A stretch of 64,000 nt of DNA, from NCBI GenBank assembly GCA_014529385.2, contig CM043951.1:112824469-112888468 (forward strand), given 5' to 3'. The notes below the pieces were generated by a model. The model saw only the letters and a list, made by a program, of their open reading frames with translations. It ran no database searches and had not been told where the DNA came from. Both the position numbers and the translations under genes were made by a program. Positions 45,005-55,984 of this stretch are shown in pieces. How positions within the stretch are numbered: the first letter of the stretch is position 1; the number at the start of each line of letters is the position of its first letter. This DNA is from Adiantum capillus-veneris. Its lineage: Eukaryota; Streptophyta; Polypodiopsida; Polypodiales; Pteridaceae.

Positions 45005-45204
45005 TAGTTGAAAGAAGAGGAACAACACAAAAGTAGCAATGACGGTACACATGATAGAAGAAGTGAATGCCATAGTCGAGATGACAAAAAAAGTTAAGGA
45101 AGTGATGATAATGGAGATAATAGCAGACATGATTACGATTGTAATAGATTGTAGCAGAATAACTCTCTCTCGGAGCTATTTTCAATAGATTCAAAGTGAG
45201 CGCA

Positions 45205-45300
45205 TCTCTCCAATGCATGTGCAACCACCACCTATGCTTGCATCTTGAAGGCATGTGGCATCTTGAACTTGAGCTATAGAATTTCATGAGTCATGGATCA
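45205..45300 (+). pseudogene. Short PPR gene fragment
   Basis: The plus strand reads NACATTTYACILKACGILNL at about 45209-45270, a typical PPR helix start (PNAITYACILKACG in the family). It resembles the text at 580-620 of the left PPR pseudogene. It continues for only a few residues before stops. Confidence 0.6.
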
Positions 45301-46861
45301 TGGCTGCTTTGTGCAACTTGGAGGCTTTCGTGATCAAAAGGTAAGGATTGTACCTGTGTCGCAAATTGCCACACTATGATTATTAATACAAAAGATGTTG
45401 TGAAGAGATCAAGAGGTGTTAATTAAGGTTGTTTCTAGTCATTGCTCTAGATATATAGGGTAGACTCGATCATAATGTAACCTAGCACTAAGCAAAATCA
45501 TTAGACACAAAAAATTCATCCAGCATGGATGACATAGCATATGGACATTTAAACATAAGAAGAATTAAAACCTATCAAGTATCATGGTCTCTTCAACTAC
45601 ACCTTCTCATGTGTCAATCATGTCTTGTGCGATCTCCATCATCGTGTCAATCATATTTACTATGTCCAATTTTGCAGGAACATCTTTTAAAATCTTTTGA
45701 TACACTCAATTGTCAATGTAGGTGATCAAAAAAGCATGAAGCATAGCTCGGTGCATTGAAGAACTCTTGTGTGCACATTGTATGGTGCAAGTTGCATCGA
45801 AGAAATAGGCTGCAGAGCATGGAAATTTCCAAAGTCTTTTTGTCACTACCATCCACTTATTACATGGTTATATAGGTTGCAAAAAGCATGTGTAAGAAAA
45901 GTAGTAAATTAATAAATCGATGGTCAACATGCTTGAGATGCTAGGGCTGTACTTGAGGTGAGAACCCAGCCCAAGTTTGAAGTGCTTAAGGGCCAAGCTT
46001 GTGGTGGGAACTGGGCCTAAGCTTGAGGGGCTTGAGGTATTAAAAGTCAAAGGTCCAATCCCTACAAGGAGGGGGTGAGCCCTACAAGAGGGGAGATGAG
46101 AGAGAACACCCACACACTCCCACAAGGCATGCTTGGTACAAAGAAAGCAAAGGGAACACTTGTCAAGTTCCTCCTCATGTTGCCCTCATGGTGTGCCTGA
46201 AGCCTATTGGTTGGCCACCCAATGGGTCCAATGATAATTTAGGAGATTTAATTAATTGCTTTTTCATTTATCAATTCCTCTCTCTCAAAGGGGAAAGGAG
46301 GACACTTGGTAGCCTTGTGCATTCAAATGATTTAGGGAACACAAGGCTTAATGGTGTTCTTGATTGTTTTCAAGCTAAGATTGATTTTTGCTCTTAAGCA
46401 AAAGCTTGGTGTATGAAGCTTCCTTCTTCGTACCGCCAAAGAGGTCTCAAGGAACACAAAAATTGTATTGTACCAAGTCTCCCTTAATGGGAGAATCTAT
46501 AATACAAATGCCTATTGGAGGGGGGACGGGCTCCACATAAATCTGGTCCTCAACTGTTGTCATGTTCTCTAAACTCTCTCTCTCTCTCTTGCAAAAGTAT
46601 TGTTCATGCCTATTTAATCAAGTGTTATGATTAAGTTGCTACTACCAATTAAGTTCACCCTCTATGCTCTCAAAGTAATATCACAAAGTTGCTCACTCTA
46701 ATTCTCTTAATTCCGCTATTCTACAAGTTATTAGTCCATTTCCATTACAGTTCTTGTGGTTGAGGAGATCGCTATATGTGGAGTAGTGAATGCTAAAGAC
46801 TCTCAAAGATTTTTTGCAACTACGAGCCTAGCCAGAGGCATGCATGGCCGAAGGATGAATC
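45301..46861. other. Noncoding spacer
   Basis: No gene was recognised. The stretch 45940-46090 is a purine-rich text with repeated CTTGAGG/AAGCTTG words. A short CT run lies near 46577. Confidence 0.4.
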
Positions 46862-47290
46862 GTGCAAGAGGCATTTGTTTACATTTTTGAGTATTTGGCC
46901 CAAGTTGATCCCTCAATGCCTCGCATGTGGTCAAATGAGGAGGATTCAAGCATGACTACATACTTATCAAGTACAAAGGGGAAATCATTTAGCATGGACA
47001 TGGATCTACGTCGAGTCATCAACAACTTTTGCATCTTTAATGCAAAGGTTATGACCAAGGGGATTTGTGGAAAATTGCAAAGGCAAGGCGTTTGCAAGAG
47101 AGGGAAGCATGGAAGCAATCTCGTGGAGGTAGGAGGGCACCCCCAGTTCCTCGACACCTTGCATGTTTCCCAGATCTTATTAGTGCCGAGTGGATCCATG
47201 CGAGGGTGGGCGAAGCAAAGGCATGCAAAGAGGACATCACCGATAAAGAATGGGAATATGCACGAGGTTGTGTGTCAATGGTATATATAA
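46862..47290 (+). CDS. Unidentified open frame, 142 codons
   Basis: MQEAFVYIFEYLAQVDPSMP begins an open frame that ends near VVCQWYI. An overlapping frame from 47065 has more protein-like, highly charged text (FPDLISAEWIHARVGEAKAC, KEDITDKEWEYARG). No domain was recognised in either. One possibility is a decayed transposon or host exon with a frame change near 47080. Composition alone does not prove that it is coding. Confidence 0.25.
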   Translation: MQEAFVYIFEYLAQVDPSMPRMWSNEEDSSMTTYLSSTKGKSFSMDMDLRRVINNFCIFNAKVMTKGICGKLQRQGVCKRGKHGSNLVEVGGHPQFLDTLHVSQILLVPSGSMRGWAKQRHAKRTSPIKNGNMHEVVCQWYI

Positions 47291-48009
47291 TACTCATATA
47301 TATCTATCTATCTACTTCTTTGCCCTTATTTGCTTGTAACATAATACCAATGTCACTCATTACTGTATATCCCAGCAATCCATCAACCAAAAATTTGGTT
47401 CGTACGTAGTTCCTGTAACACCTCGGGGAAGAACCATTTTTTCCACTAATGAAGTAGAGACGGTCTTCGATCCTCTCCCACCTACGTAACTTTGGATGAG
47501 GGTGAGACAGGGGATGGAGAGATTGATGATTTGAGTCCCAACGTCATCAAAATATCAGCGAGGATGATTGCCATGATGATGATGACATTGCCCCTAGGAA
47601 GCTCTACTTAGTCAATCATCAAACAACAAGTTAACAAATCGAGAGTCAATTCCAATTAACCTAGCCTTTGATCACATGTCTAAATGGCTAGTTCATGATA
47701 GCAAAGTGTAAAAACATGATGGATATGACAATGAAGGCAAAGGGCTCCTTGCAAGTGATAATTAGCTAAGAAATGTTGGTTTCCATGTCCCCTCCCATTT
47801 ACAAGAGAATGAGGAAGGTTCTTGAAAAAGTGCAGGCCACTTGCACATTGTTGCAAGATAGAGCTTGAAGAAACTAACATACGTACCACCATGTGGTAAA
47901 ATATGGTCACATTTCATAGTCTATCTTGGAGGATGTAGGTAGAAAACGAGGGGTTCCACTTGTAAAACAGGCTTTGTCTATGTTTTGCTATAACAAGATG
48001 AATCGGCTA
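47291..48009. other. Noncoding spacer
   Basis: Nothing recognised; a short GATGATGATGATGA run lies near 47573. Confidence 0.4.
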
Positions 48010-48225
48010 CTTCAATTCGTGAGAGCCAATCCAAAACATGATGGATGTCGATGTTGTGGAGGTCGCTCTTGTGGGCATATGCGAAGTCCAAGAAAGTAGT
48101 GCCCATGCCTCGGCAGAAGATGTCATCCATGTTGTACTTCTCATCTCTGACGGTGTTTGCTTTGCATGTTGAGGCGCATGCAGAACTCTGAGATGGAGCT
48201 TCCTCTTCATATTTTCATGTTTATC
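48010..48225 (-). pseudogene. Exon-like fragment of an unidentified host protein
   Basis: On the minus strand an open frame of about 70 codons reads VRDEKYNMDDIFCRGMGTTF, then LDFAYAHKSDLHNIDIHHVL and DWLSRI. It ends shortly after at a stop near 48000. The text looks like a folded protein, but I cannot name the family, and no start codon or neighbouring exon is clear. Confidence 0.3.
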
Positions 48226-48395
48226 CATCTACATAGCTATTGTTTCATGTTTTAATCTCAAATTTTTTTTCATTTTTTTAAAAATTGAAATAATGTTCTC
48301 TATTCTTTTTATAAACAAAATAGTGGAAACTCAAAAATTTGAACGTTTAAGCGCGAAAGCGAGGTCAGTAATGAGAACGGCAATGTGTGCGGCAA

Positions 48396-48462
48396 TATCC
48401 GCACTATGTTTGCGGTAATATTTGCAGTATGTTCGTGGTAATATCCGCGGAAATACTTGAAA
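48396..48462 (+). repeat. Short tandem of a 23-bp GCGGTAATATTYGC-type unit
   Basis: Three imperfect copies of a phrase like GCGGTAATATCCGCRSTATG occur in a row. They are palindromic in part (GCGG..CCGC). No function is apparent. Confidence 0.65.
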
Positions 48463-48586
48463 TGGAAAAAAATGTGCTCCCGCCCCCCTCTCTCTTCTTT
48501 GATCATCCCATTTTGGATTCTCTCTCTCTCTCTCTCTACAAAATGCGGTAAAAGGTCGCAGTAAACGTGTTGAGAATTTCATAGTG

Positions 48587-48835
48587 ATTACTATATAGTA
48601 ATTGCATTGGACTTAGGATTTGCTACTTCTAACTAGCAAGTCAACATAATTACTGTAAAGTAATTGTGTTGGACTTGGGATTTACTACTTCTAACTAGCA
48701 ACTCCATGTAGTTGCTATATTGTAATTGCATTAGGCCAAAGATTTACTGCTTCTATGTAGCTACTCCACACAGTTACTATATAGGAAATCTAGAGGTACT
48801 TGAAAGTTACTAGTTCCATCTAGCAATTATGGACC
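48587..48835 (+). repeat. 62-bp minisatellite, four units
   Basis: Units begin at 48587, 48649, 48711 and 48773, each with RTTRCTATATAGTAATTGC-like and GATTTACTACTTCTA-like words and CTAGCAAC-like ends. The last unit is the most diverged. The sequence after it (to about 48920) repeats CTAGTTCAATCTAG-type phrases. Confidence 0.88.
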
Positions 48836-49004
48836 TATCGTATAAGAAGCTATGACTTTGCTAGTTCAATCTAGCGAAAACCTCCTTATTTTCTACTTCA
48901 ATCTAGGAAGTACATGGAACCCAAAGCTAATTTCTATATGGCAACATGTCAAAAGCTCCTTGTGGGGAGAGAGAGAGAGAGACATCGATTGCAGCTCCAG
49001 GCGT

Positions 49005-49010
<6 letters not shown>

Positions 49011-49048
<38 letters not shown>

Positions 49049-49049
49049 T

Positions 49050-49094
<45 letters not shown>

Positions 49095-49155
49095 CTTGCA
49101 AACCAGGCAACAGATATTGATAGCGCCATCAACTTGTGTGTGTGTGTGCGAGAGC

Positions 49156-49194
<39 letters not shown>
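49011..49194. repeat. Cluster of three (GA)n arrays
   Basis: GA runs cover 49011-49045, 49055-49091 and 49158-49194. The phrase GGCGTTCCTAT before the first run is repeated before the second, so array and flank were duplicated together. Confidence 0.93.
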
Positions 49195-49197
<3 letters not shown>

Positions 49198-49886
49198 CTT
49201 CCCCCCACGCATTAAGGCTCTCGAGCCTTCAAAAACTGGGCAAAGAGAAACCCCTATGGTGGTGGGGAGCGAAAGCAATTGAGAGTTGCATTCGGGAGTA
49301 GGGATGGTGCACTTTGCAGGGAGGAGAACGTCGACCCGAGGGTAACTACTACTGGACACAATATTGTTGGTGGAGCAGATTCGGTTTCTGGATATCAGAA
49401 AGGGCCGGCCTCTTGGCGGGGCATATGTCAAAATAATTGGAAGTCATCGGGCCTTCACTATGCCGGGAGCCAGCATAGTAGATGTAGATGCAGGCAACTC
49501 GGAAAAGCTGTAATGCTTTGATTTCACCGGCTACCCACTTCCCCAATTTTCTGGCTCCATTTAGCTAAATAAGTTGACTTGTGGAAGTCCCTGTAAGTCA
49601 ATTGAAGCTCCATTTAGGTAAATAAGTTGACTTGCTGCTACAACTCCAAAAAAGTAAAGAGTAAACTTTGTGTAAACCCTATATAATCTCTTGCGTTCCT
49701 TTGGTGTGCATGTAACAAGAGCAATATCTTCTTCAAGTAATAGTAAGATATCCAACCTTATAAAATTTCTAGGTATGTGGTGCAACTGCTAAGAGAGCTT
49801 TGGGTTGCAGTTTGGCAAGCATGGGTTTCTCCATTTTTTGTGAGTGAATTATACATGAGATAAAAATGCAGTGATGAGGTGGTTAC
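49195..49886. other. Noncoding spacer with short duplication
   Basis: The phrase CTCCATTTAG-TAAATAAGTT occurs twice about 56 bp apart (49555 and 49610). No gene was recognised. Confidence 0.4.
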
Positions 49887-50117
49887 TCAGGGACGCATGC
49901 ACGAGCAGAGAAGGTTGCGCGTGATATGACCCCTTGGATGGCCGGGCATGTATCTATTTGTCTGCTGCGGTTTTGGAGGTGGATACTGATGATGTTGGGC
50001 ATTATAGTTATAGTTGGGGCCCTCCTTTTGATGCTGCTGCTCACATGAGCTACTACTTATATCGCTACTGCTTGTAAGTGCTATATTGCTACTGCCATCA
50101 CTAGTGTTATGATCCAT
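49887..50117 (-). CDS. Unidentified 76-codon open frame, Ser/Gln/His-rich
   Basis: MDHNTSDGSSNIALTSSSDI starts the frame, followed by CEQQHQKEGPNYNYNAQHHQ and PPPKPQQTNRYMPGHPRGHI. It resembles the low-complexity N-terminus of a plant regulatory protein, but no domain follows and no splice partner was found. It could equally be chance. Confidence 0.25.
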   Translation of the reverse strand: MDHNTSDGSSNIALTSSSDISSSSCEQQHQKEGPNYNYNAQHHQYPPPKPQQTNRYMPGHPRGHITRNLLCSCMRP

Positions 50118-50709
50118 AGAAACAAGTACTCTAATGCTTTTTATGTGCTTGTTAATGAATAATTAAGCTGATGGGCTAAAATATAGCTAGCAAGTGCTTT
50201 TGCGAGTATGTTTGCAATGAGCTGCTTTTATAAGGTGAATAGTAGTGGGCTTTTGTCAACGAGCTGATCCCACAAGCTTGTCAAATCGTGCACTGCAGCT
50301 TGCGTCTTTCCTGCGTCTCCCGCAGGTGGCAATTTTGCAGCCCACATACATACACACTAAGTTTTCGCACGATAGCACCGCGCGCCCCGCGCCCCACCCA
50401 CCCACCCACCCACCCCAAACACACACACACACGCCGACCTCTCGCACATGACGCCTCCAATGACATCCAACAAAGCGTTTGAGAGTGGAACTCCACCTGA
50501 TGCACTCATTTCGGAGGCCAATTTTTCAACCGAGCTCTCAGTTAGCCTTAGTCACAACTTCGTCGTAAAGGGGGATATGGTATCGTCAGAATTTCAAATA
50601 AAAATCAAAGAGCAAGCTAAACAATTCTTTTTTCAGCTTCCAGGTGTAACTAAAGAAAGGAAAAGATTCTTCCAGAGAGTTTCTGGAGTCCAGCTCTAAC
50701 ACTCACCCT
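50118..50709. other. Unassigned spacer
   Basis: It contains a CCCAC-repeat and AC-rich stretch (50390-50433). An 83-codon frame at 50448-50699 is not recognised. Confidence 0.35.
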
Positions 50710-50887
50710 AGGTCTAATAGGCTGCAAACTACAATATAACAAGTCCTTGTCTATAAGCTAATCTAGAATCTTCACTTACCTTAAGGTTGTTCCACTTAAG
50801 GTCTAATAGGCTGCAAACTACAATATAACAAGTCCATGTCTATAAGCTAATCTAGGATCTTCACTTACCTTAAGGTTGTTCCACTTG
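50710..50887 (+). repeat. 89-bp tandem duplication
   Basis: AGGTCTAATAGGCTGCAAAC begins at 50710 and 50799. The two units differ at only a few bases and end GTTGTTCCACTT. Confidence 0.93.
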
Positions 50888-51272
50888 CACACGCACATAC
50901 ACACGCACTTTGAGGTTGTATTCTTGAGGGGAGCCATCATCAGCCAAGCCCATGAGCACAAGAGTGTCTTTAAAAAAAAAAAAAAAGCAAAAATCACAAT
51001 TGTGAGTGAATTATTTTGATCATCTAAAAAAAAAAAACAAGAACTTGCCATGCTCGTGCTGAGCCATGACACCATCCAAACTTATATCAGCTATCTGGGG
51101 AGCCACCCCTAACGACCTGCCCCCATGCCCTTGATACACAAGGTTCATTATCACGTTCTTCACTAATCTTCTGGTTTCATGATTTTTCCCTTATCTAAGC
51201 ATTCCGTTGACAACAAGGCACAGGTAACCCTAGACCAATCATCCGAGTTTTGCTTGTACCCAAGCGTCCATA
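50888..51272. other. Spacer with two poly-A runs
   Basis: A runs lie at about 50972-50986 and 51027-51037 (plus strand). They face the wrong way to be the tail of the minus-strand LINE that follows. Confidence 0.45.
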
Positions 51273-52720
51273 TTAGCACTCTGCTTTCTTGTATAATTTC
51301 TGCGAAGCTTGCCACCTCAAGAACTCCTTCGAATACACGGCGATTCCTTGTTTGCCATACATTATGTAAAAAGCAAAACCTGATAATTCGAGTGCAAATG
51401 AGGATGGCAGGCTACCCAAGTTCTTACCTCCAAGGAGTAAATCAGTCTTGAAAAAACAAACTTTCCATGTTCTAATTTGGACCCACTTGCAAATTTTTCC
51501 TGTAAGGCCTCTAATGGATGGACATTCCATAAAAAGGTGGGTCAGATCTTCACTAGCCATCCTGCACCCCATGCATCGATCTGTCCCTATCCCTCTCTCC
51601 TGAATCTGCACCCCCCTCGGAAGAGCACCCCTAATTACTTCCCATAGAAATACCTTCATGTGATGCGGAACCTTTGGCGCCCAGATGTTCTCCATTACTT
51701 GCTCCCACCTTTCCTCCGACCATTGTTTTTTCCAAATCTTGTTAAGGGGGCTAGACCAATTCTTCTTTAGCACCATTGTATGGTAAATGCCTTTAGAATA
51801 GGGTTTCCATAAGAGGCTGCTTCCGGGCCATTTCCAGGCAATCCAGTCAAACTCCGAGTCACAAATTGGCATCACTGCACTGTCAAGCTCTTTCATCACT
51901 TTGTTGACTAGCAAAACCTCCAAGCTATTAAGTTGGAATTGGGTTACCAGAAGTTTAGTGGTTTTTCAGGTCTTGTTGTTACTGTCCCAGAAGTGCCCCA
52001 GTCGGTTCAGACCCTTATTATTCAGTTTCTTGGCTGCTTCTATCCAATAGGGATTTTGCGGTAGATCTACAACTTTGGAAAGCCAGGGAGACCAATGCAG
52101 AATGGAGTTCTTGAATATTTGTTTCTTCCCCGTACTTTAGGACTCGCACTGCTTTGTTGCATTTCCTTACCAATTCCCCTGAGCCACCCCCCAGACTTAG
52201 GGTAGCCCATGTCGGGGCTAAAAGTTTGTCATGAAACTCTACCCCTCTCCACTTTCCTCCTTCCGAACCAAGTTTAACTGCTTCTAGCATATCTCTGATC
52301 ATGATAGCCCAAGCCTGGTCTTGTTTAGCCAAGGAGACTACAAATTTGGCACAACAAGCTTCTGCATGGGCCACAGGGTTGAGAATTCCGAGGCCTCCTT
52401 GATTTATTGGCCGAGCGACTGACTCCCAAGAGGCCCATTGTCATGGCTTGGAGGAATTTGTGTTATTTTTCCATAAAAACCTTTTTTCAGATTTTAAAAA
52501 CTCTTTCCAGTGACATTTAGCCATCTTGAGAAGCGGGCTAGTGAAGGCAATATACTGGAGCATAAAGGCATTTATCACTTTTATCCGGCTTGGGAATGGG
52601 AGAAGAACATACTCCCACCTACTCATTTTTGTTCCGATTTTTCCACAACCCACTAACATCTTTGTTTGTGACTTTTCAACCGTGAAAATTATATATAGGG
52701 ATAAAACATGGACTAGCCTT
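51273..52720 (-). mobile_element. LINE (L1-clade) fragment, ORF2 C-terminal part
   Basis: On the minus strand, from 52660 down, this is the end of a plant L1-type ORF2. RWEYVLLPFPSRIKVINAFM, then KSEKRFLW (52600-52480) is the text that follows the RT thumb. NPVAHAEACCAKFVVSLAKQ (about 52380-52320) is the connection. PKVPHHMKVFLWEVIRGALP, then GIGTDRCMGCRMASEDLTHL and FMECPSI (51690-51510) is the zinc-binding zf-RVT domain. The catalytic RT and the endonuclease are absent, as in a 5'-truncated insertion. The frame changes between the blocks (for example between 52374 and 51923), so it is dead. No poly-A tail was found at the low-coordinate end. Confidence 0.8.
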
Positions 52721-53649
52721 TAAATTGGACGACGGATTATAACAAATCCCGTATACTATCATAACCAAAATACTATGCACTCTTGGCCCAAGACTCGTAA
52801 TAGAACCTTGACAAAACTTTGTGCTCAATTGGGTAAGATCAACCCTCAAATTTTAAGGGTGACAATTTTATTGAAGGGTTCCTTAAAAGGCTAAGCCCCC
52901 ACTGGAAGGGTGTTGAAAAACCTTCTAATTTTGAGGATGGGTGAGTGAGGATGTGTAAAACAACCTTCAAATAAGCCATAAAATAATTACTTGCTTTTGG
53001 AATCCATACAATATTCAATGTGTTCCATAATTGGTTACTTTAAACACTTTGATGAGTAGGGATCCATTATGGTGTAGGGAAAGGTTTCTTAGTGAACTTT
53101 CCTAGTAATATTGCAAGCACCTAGCAAGCAGAGAAGAGGCAGCGAACCATTGGCAATAGGTGTATGCAATAGTTGTATCACTAGGAAAGGTCCCTTGGTA
53201 AAGGTTTGCCGGAGGGGGCCAATAATGGAGCTCCACCTAGTGGGTACAAGTGTGTAGGGAACATTCGACATGTGAATGCTTATTCATTGGTTGCTTCTAG
53301 CTTGTTTTGGGAGCAATTTTTCCACTGTTTATATGTCCATCATCTAACGATGCCAGTAGAGATTTCAAGCAGCAAACAAGCACAAATATGTGGCTATCAC
53401 CGCTTTCACTACAACCTCGGACATTTATGGGAATATAATCTCCTACAAATTATCTTTATTGAAAATGCTGATAGGGCTCACCCTCTATTAAAATATTATT
53501 GACAAAGCTCAAATCACCAACCTCCCCGACAATCTCATTCTTAATCATCATCATAATGTTATGAGGCCTCACGTGTGTTCTTCTCTCAAGTAAGATAGAC
53601 GTCCTCTCTCAGAGAGTTGAAGTAGGAGATGCACTTACAATGTCTATTC
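52721..53649. other. Spacer between LINE fragments
   Basis: No domain was recognised; a 98-codon frame at 53206-53502 has no family-like text. Confidence 0.4.
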
Positions 53650-55880
53650 CACATGTTGTTATCAAGAAACAGCTCACGCTAAGTTGGCCAACCTCACATT
53701 AGTGTTTAGGTTAATGGGAGGGGTGCTTGCCAAAGCCAAACTAGTAGATCAGCTTTACAACTCTAATGTCTTGAACCTTTGCGGCTCAGTGGACATTATC
53801 GAATATGTGGTAAACGGATTTTTCTCATTGCAATTTAATGATGAGGCAGTGGTGGATAAAATACTAGCCAAAATCCCACTATTCTTTAATCGGTCATTGG
53901 TGTGTGTGCTCGCTTGGGAGAATCCATTGATGCATTCAAAGACATGTGCATGATGTGGGTTGATTCTGTAAAACTTTTCCTATGGCTAAGGAAGAACTTG
54001 AAGGACTTAGTAGCTACGCTTAGTACCCCACTGTTTGTGTCGTTTAGCAGAGTAGTAGATGCCATAGCAAATAAGGTTTGAATATGGTGGGATTGCGAAA
54101 AAGCTCCACCCAATAACCTCATAGTATATGTGGGAGCCTGCCTCCTAAAGACCATCCCATTGAACTTTGGTACATTTTTGGGTCCTTACTTTAAATTCAA
54201 TAGATTGGGACACTTTGCAAGATCTTGTTCCACTGGGTCGGGCGTGGTAGCAGGCTCTATAGATAGGGAAAAGATGAGCCATCAGCACCTAATGCAGTTT
54301 CTAGAAAAGAGACTTCATCACATAAGGAAAATGAAAACCTAGGAAAGAATGAGCAACCTAATTTGAACGAAAAAATCTTGGAGAATTAAGGGAAGCCTCT
54401 ATTTACCCAACATAGCAACAAAAAGGCCGCCCCGAGATATTTGTTCTTCTCCACCATTTAACAAAAAAAGGAAATTCTAGTGTTTCTAAAGATTGTGTTG
54501 TCACATACCTTTAGAAAGAAGGATGAAAGAAGGCAGCACCCGGTGTCCAACATATCATGCAAGAAATTCAAGTCCCAAGTGAGGGTGGTTGCTCAACTAG
54601 GAAAATTATCCTCAAATAAATTTAAAGCCTCCTTTTTATATGACAACATGTTTGAGATTCTTCAGGATACTTATTTTGAGAATCGCATGAGCCACTAAGA
54701 TGGCAAGCTCCCAACTTGTGGGTGGAAAAATGCCAATGGAGGAGGATGTAAGTAAAGAGGTTTCGAAGGAAGAGGTACTCGAAATGGAGGAATTTGTACC
54801 CCTATCTCAATGATGGAAGATGAGGTAATTTTGATGTAAGGGATAAAATCCCATAAGAGGCACACCCTCTTTTGGGAGGAAGCTAGAAAAGATAAGGAGG
54901 TTAATTGCTAGGCCATCCAAGAATACCACTTGGGTGCTTCGAACAAAACAAAGCAAGGAATGGGGAAGTAGTGTTCTAAAGAGAAGTAGTTGATGGGTGA
55001 AATGACATTCTAGAAATTTTGGACATGAACCCACAGCGCAAGGTGGTATTTAAATCCTCCATCAGGAAGGGCACTAGGAGTGACGATCAAGTGGGCATAT
55101 TAGTCATTTACTATAGTTAACATAAATGACCCTTGCATAGCCAAGGCATGAGATAGATTATGGGGGGCTATCTAGATAGAAAGGGAGAGGCCTCTTGTTC
55201 AATATTTTAATATGGTGGATAAGAGAAAGGACAGAACAAGCTGATCAAGTCTTCTAGCAGGATCTGACAAAAAAAAAAGGGTAAACCTTTGTGATAAATG
55301 GATGATGGTTGACATGTAGGGGGTTGTCCCTTGGAATAGGACGTTGGGCTTCATGTATATACCATCCTATAGTATGCCTACACTACTTCTTGGCTTGGTA
55401 AGTGTTATTGTTCTCATCAAGTTGACTGAGTTGTGTTTGTTTGATCACTTGTCGCTATGCATAAGATTCAAAAAAGACAAAGGAGAAGATCAATGCCCCA
55501 AAGGGTCAAAGCAGCTACTTATTACAAGGGTGCACCTTTTTAAAGACCATCTCTTCAAACGCTTGGCCTTGAAAGCAATGAGCAAGCTTAGGAAAGATGT
55601 TGATTTGAAAAATCCTAGAGCTCCAAATATCGTATCTTGCTACTTGGATTTAGACAAATCTTATGATAGGAATACATGGTCATTCATCGAAGATGTCATG
55701 AAATCGATGGGATTTGGTCGAAGGATGTGTCGATTAGTTCATACCCTTGTTACTGAGAACCACTTTGAGCTTCAATAACAAAATTGCAGATGCATTTGAA
55801 GTTAAAACATCAATGAAGAAGGGTTTCTCGGTAGCCCCACTGATGCTCACCATCAGCTCTCATAAAATCAAGATCCATCT
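53650..55880 (+). mobile_element. LINE fragment with ORF1 and part of reverse transcriptase
   Basis: Plus strand. ORF1 remnant at 53684-54340: DUF4283-like text (LVFRLMGGVLAKAKLVDQLY, then VVNGFFSLQFNDEAVVDKIL and FNRSLVCVLAWENPL), followed by a knuckle-like end FKFNRLGHFARSCS near 54190-54230. Reverse transcriptase remnant at 55344-55850: SCYLDLDKSYDRNTWSFIED, then VMKSMGFGRRMCRLVHTLVT and, in another frame, a KKGFSVAPLM-type version of the RQGCPLAPLLF motif. The stretch between (54350-55340) shows no clear endonuclease and is too short for one plus the RT start, so it is internally deleted. Stops and frame changes occur throughout. Orientation is opposite to the neighbouring LINE. Confidence 0.7.
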
Positions 55881-55984
55881 CACTCTCAAAAAACAACTCT
55901 TTTGATCCATCAATGTGGACTAGGAGATAGTGTCACAAGGAAAGGTATTTTGCACCTGGGAACTCAGGGTTGATGTAACTTACA

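Noticed and set aside
48587-48835. Regular repeats that could suggest a CRISPR-like array
   Set aside because: The units are contiguous with no unique spacers, and the context is a plant genome; it is a minisatellite.
50972-51037. Poly-A runs as the tail of the adjacent LINE
   Set aside because: They are A-rich on the plus strand, whereas the LINE is on the minus strand and would need T-rich sequence here.
53206-53502. 98-codon open frame between the LINE fragments
   Set aside because: No family-like text, no codon signal and no homology to LINE ORF1 could be recognised.
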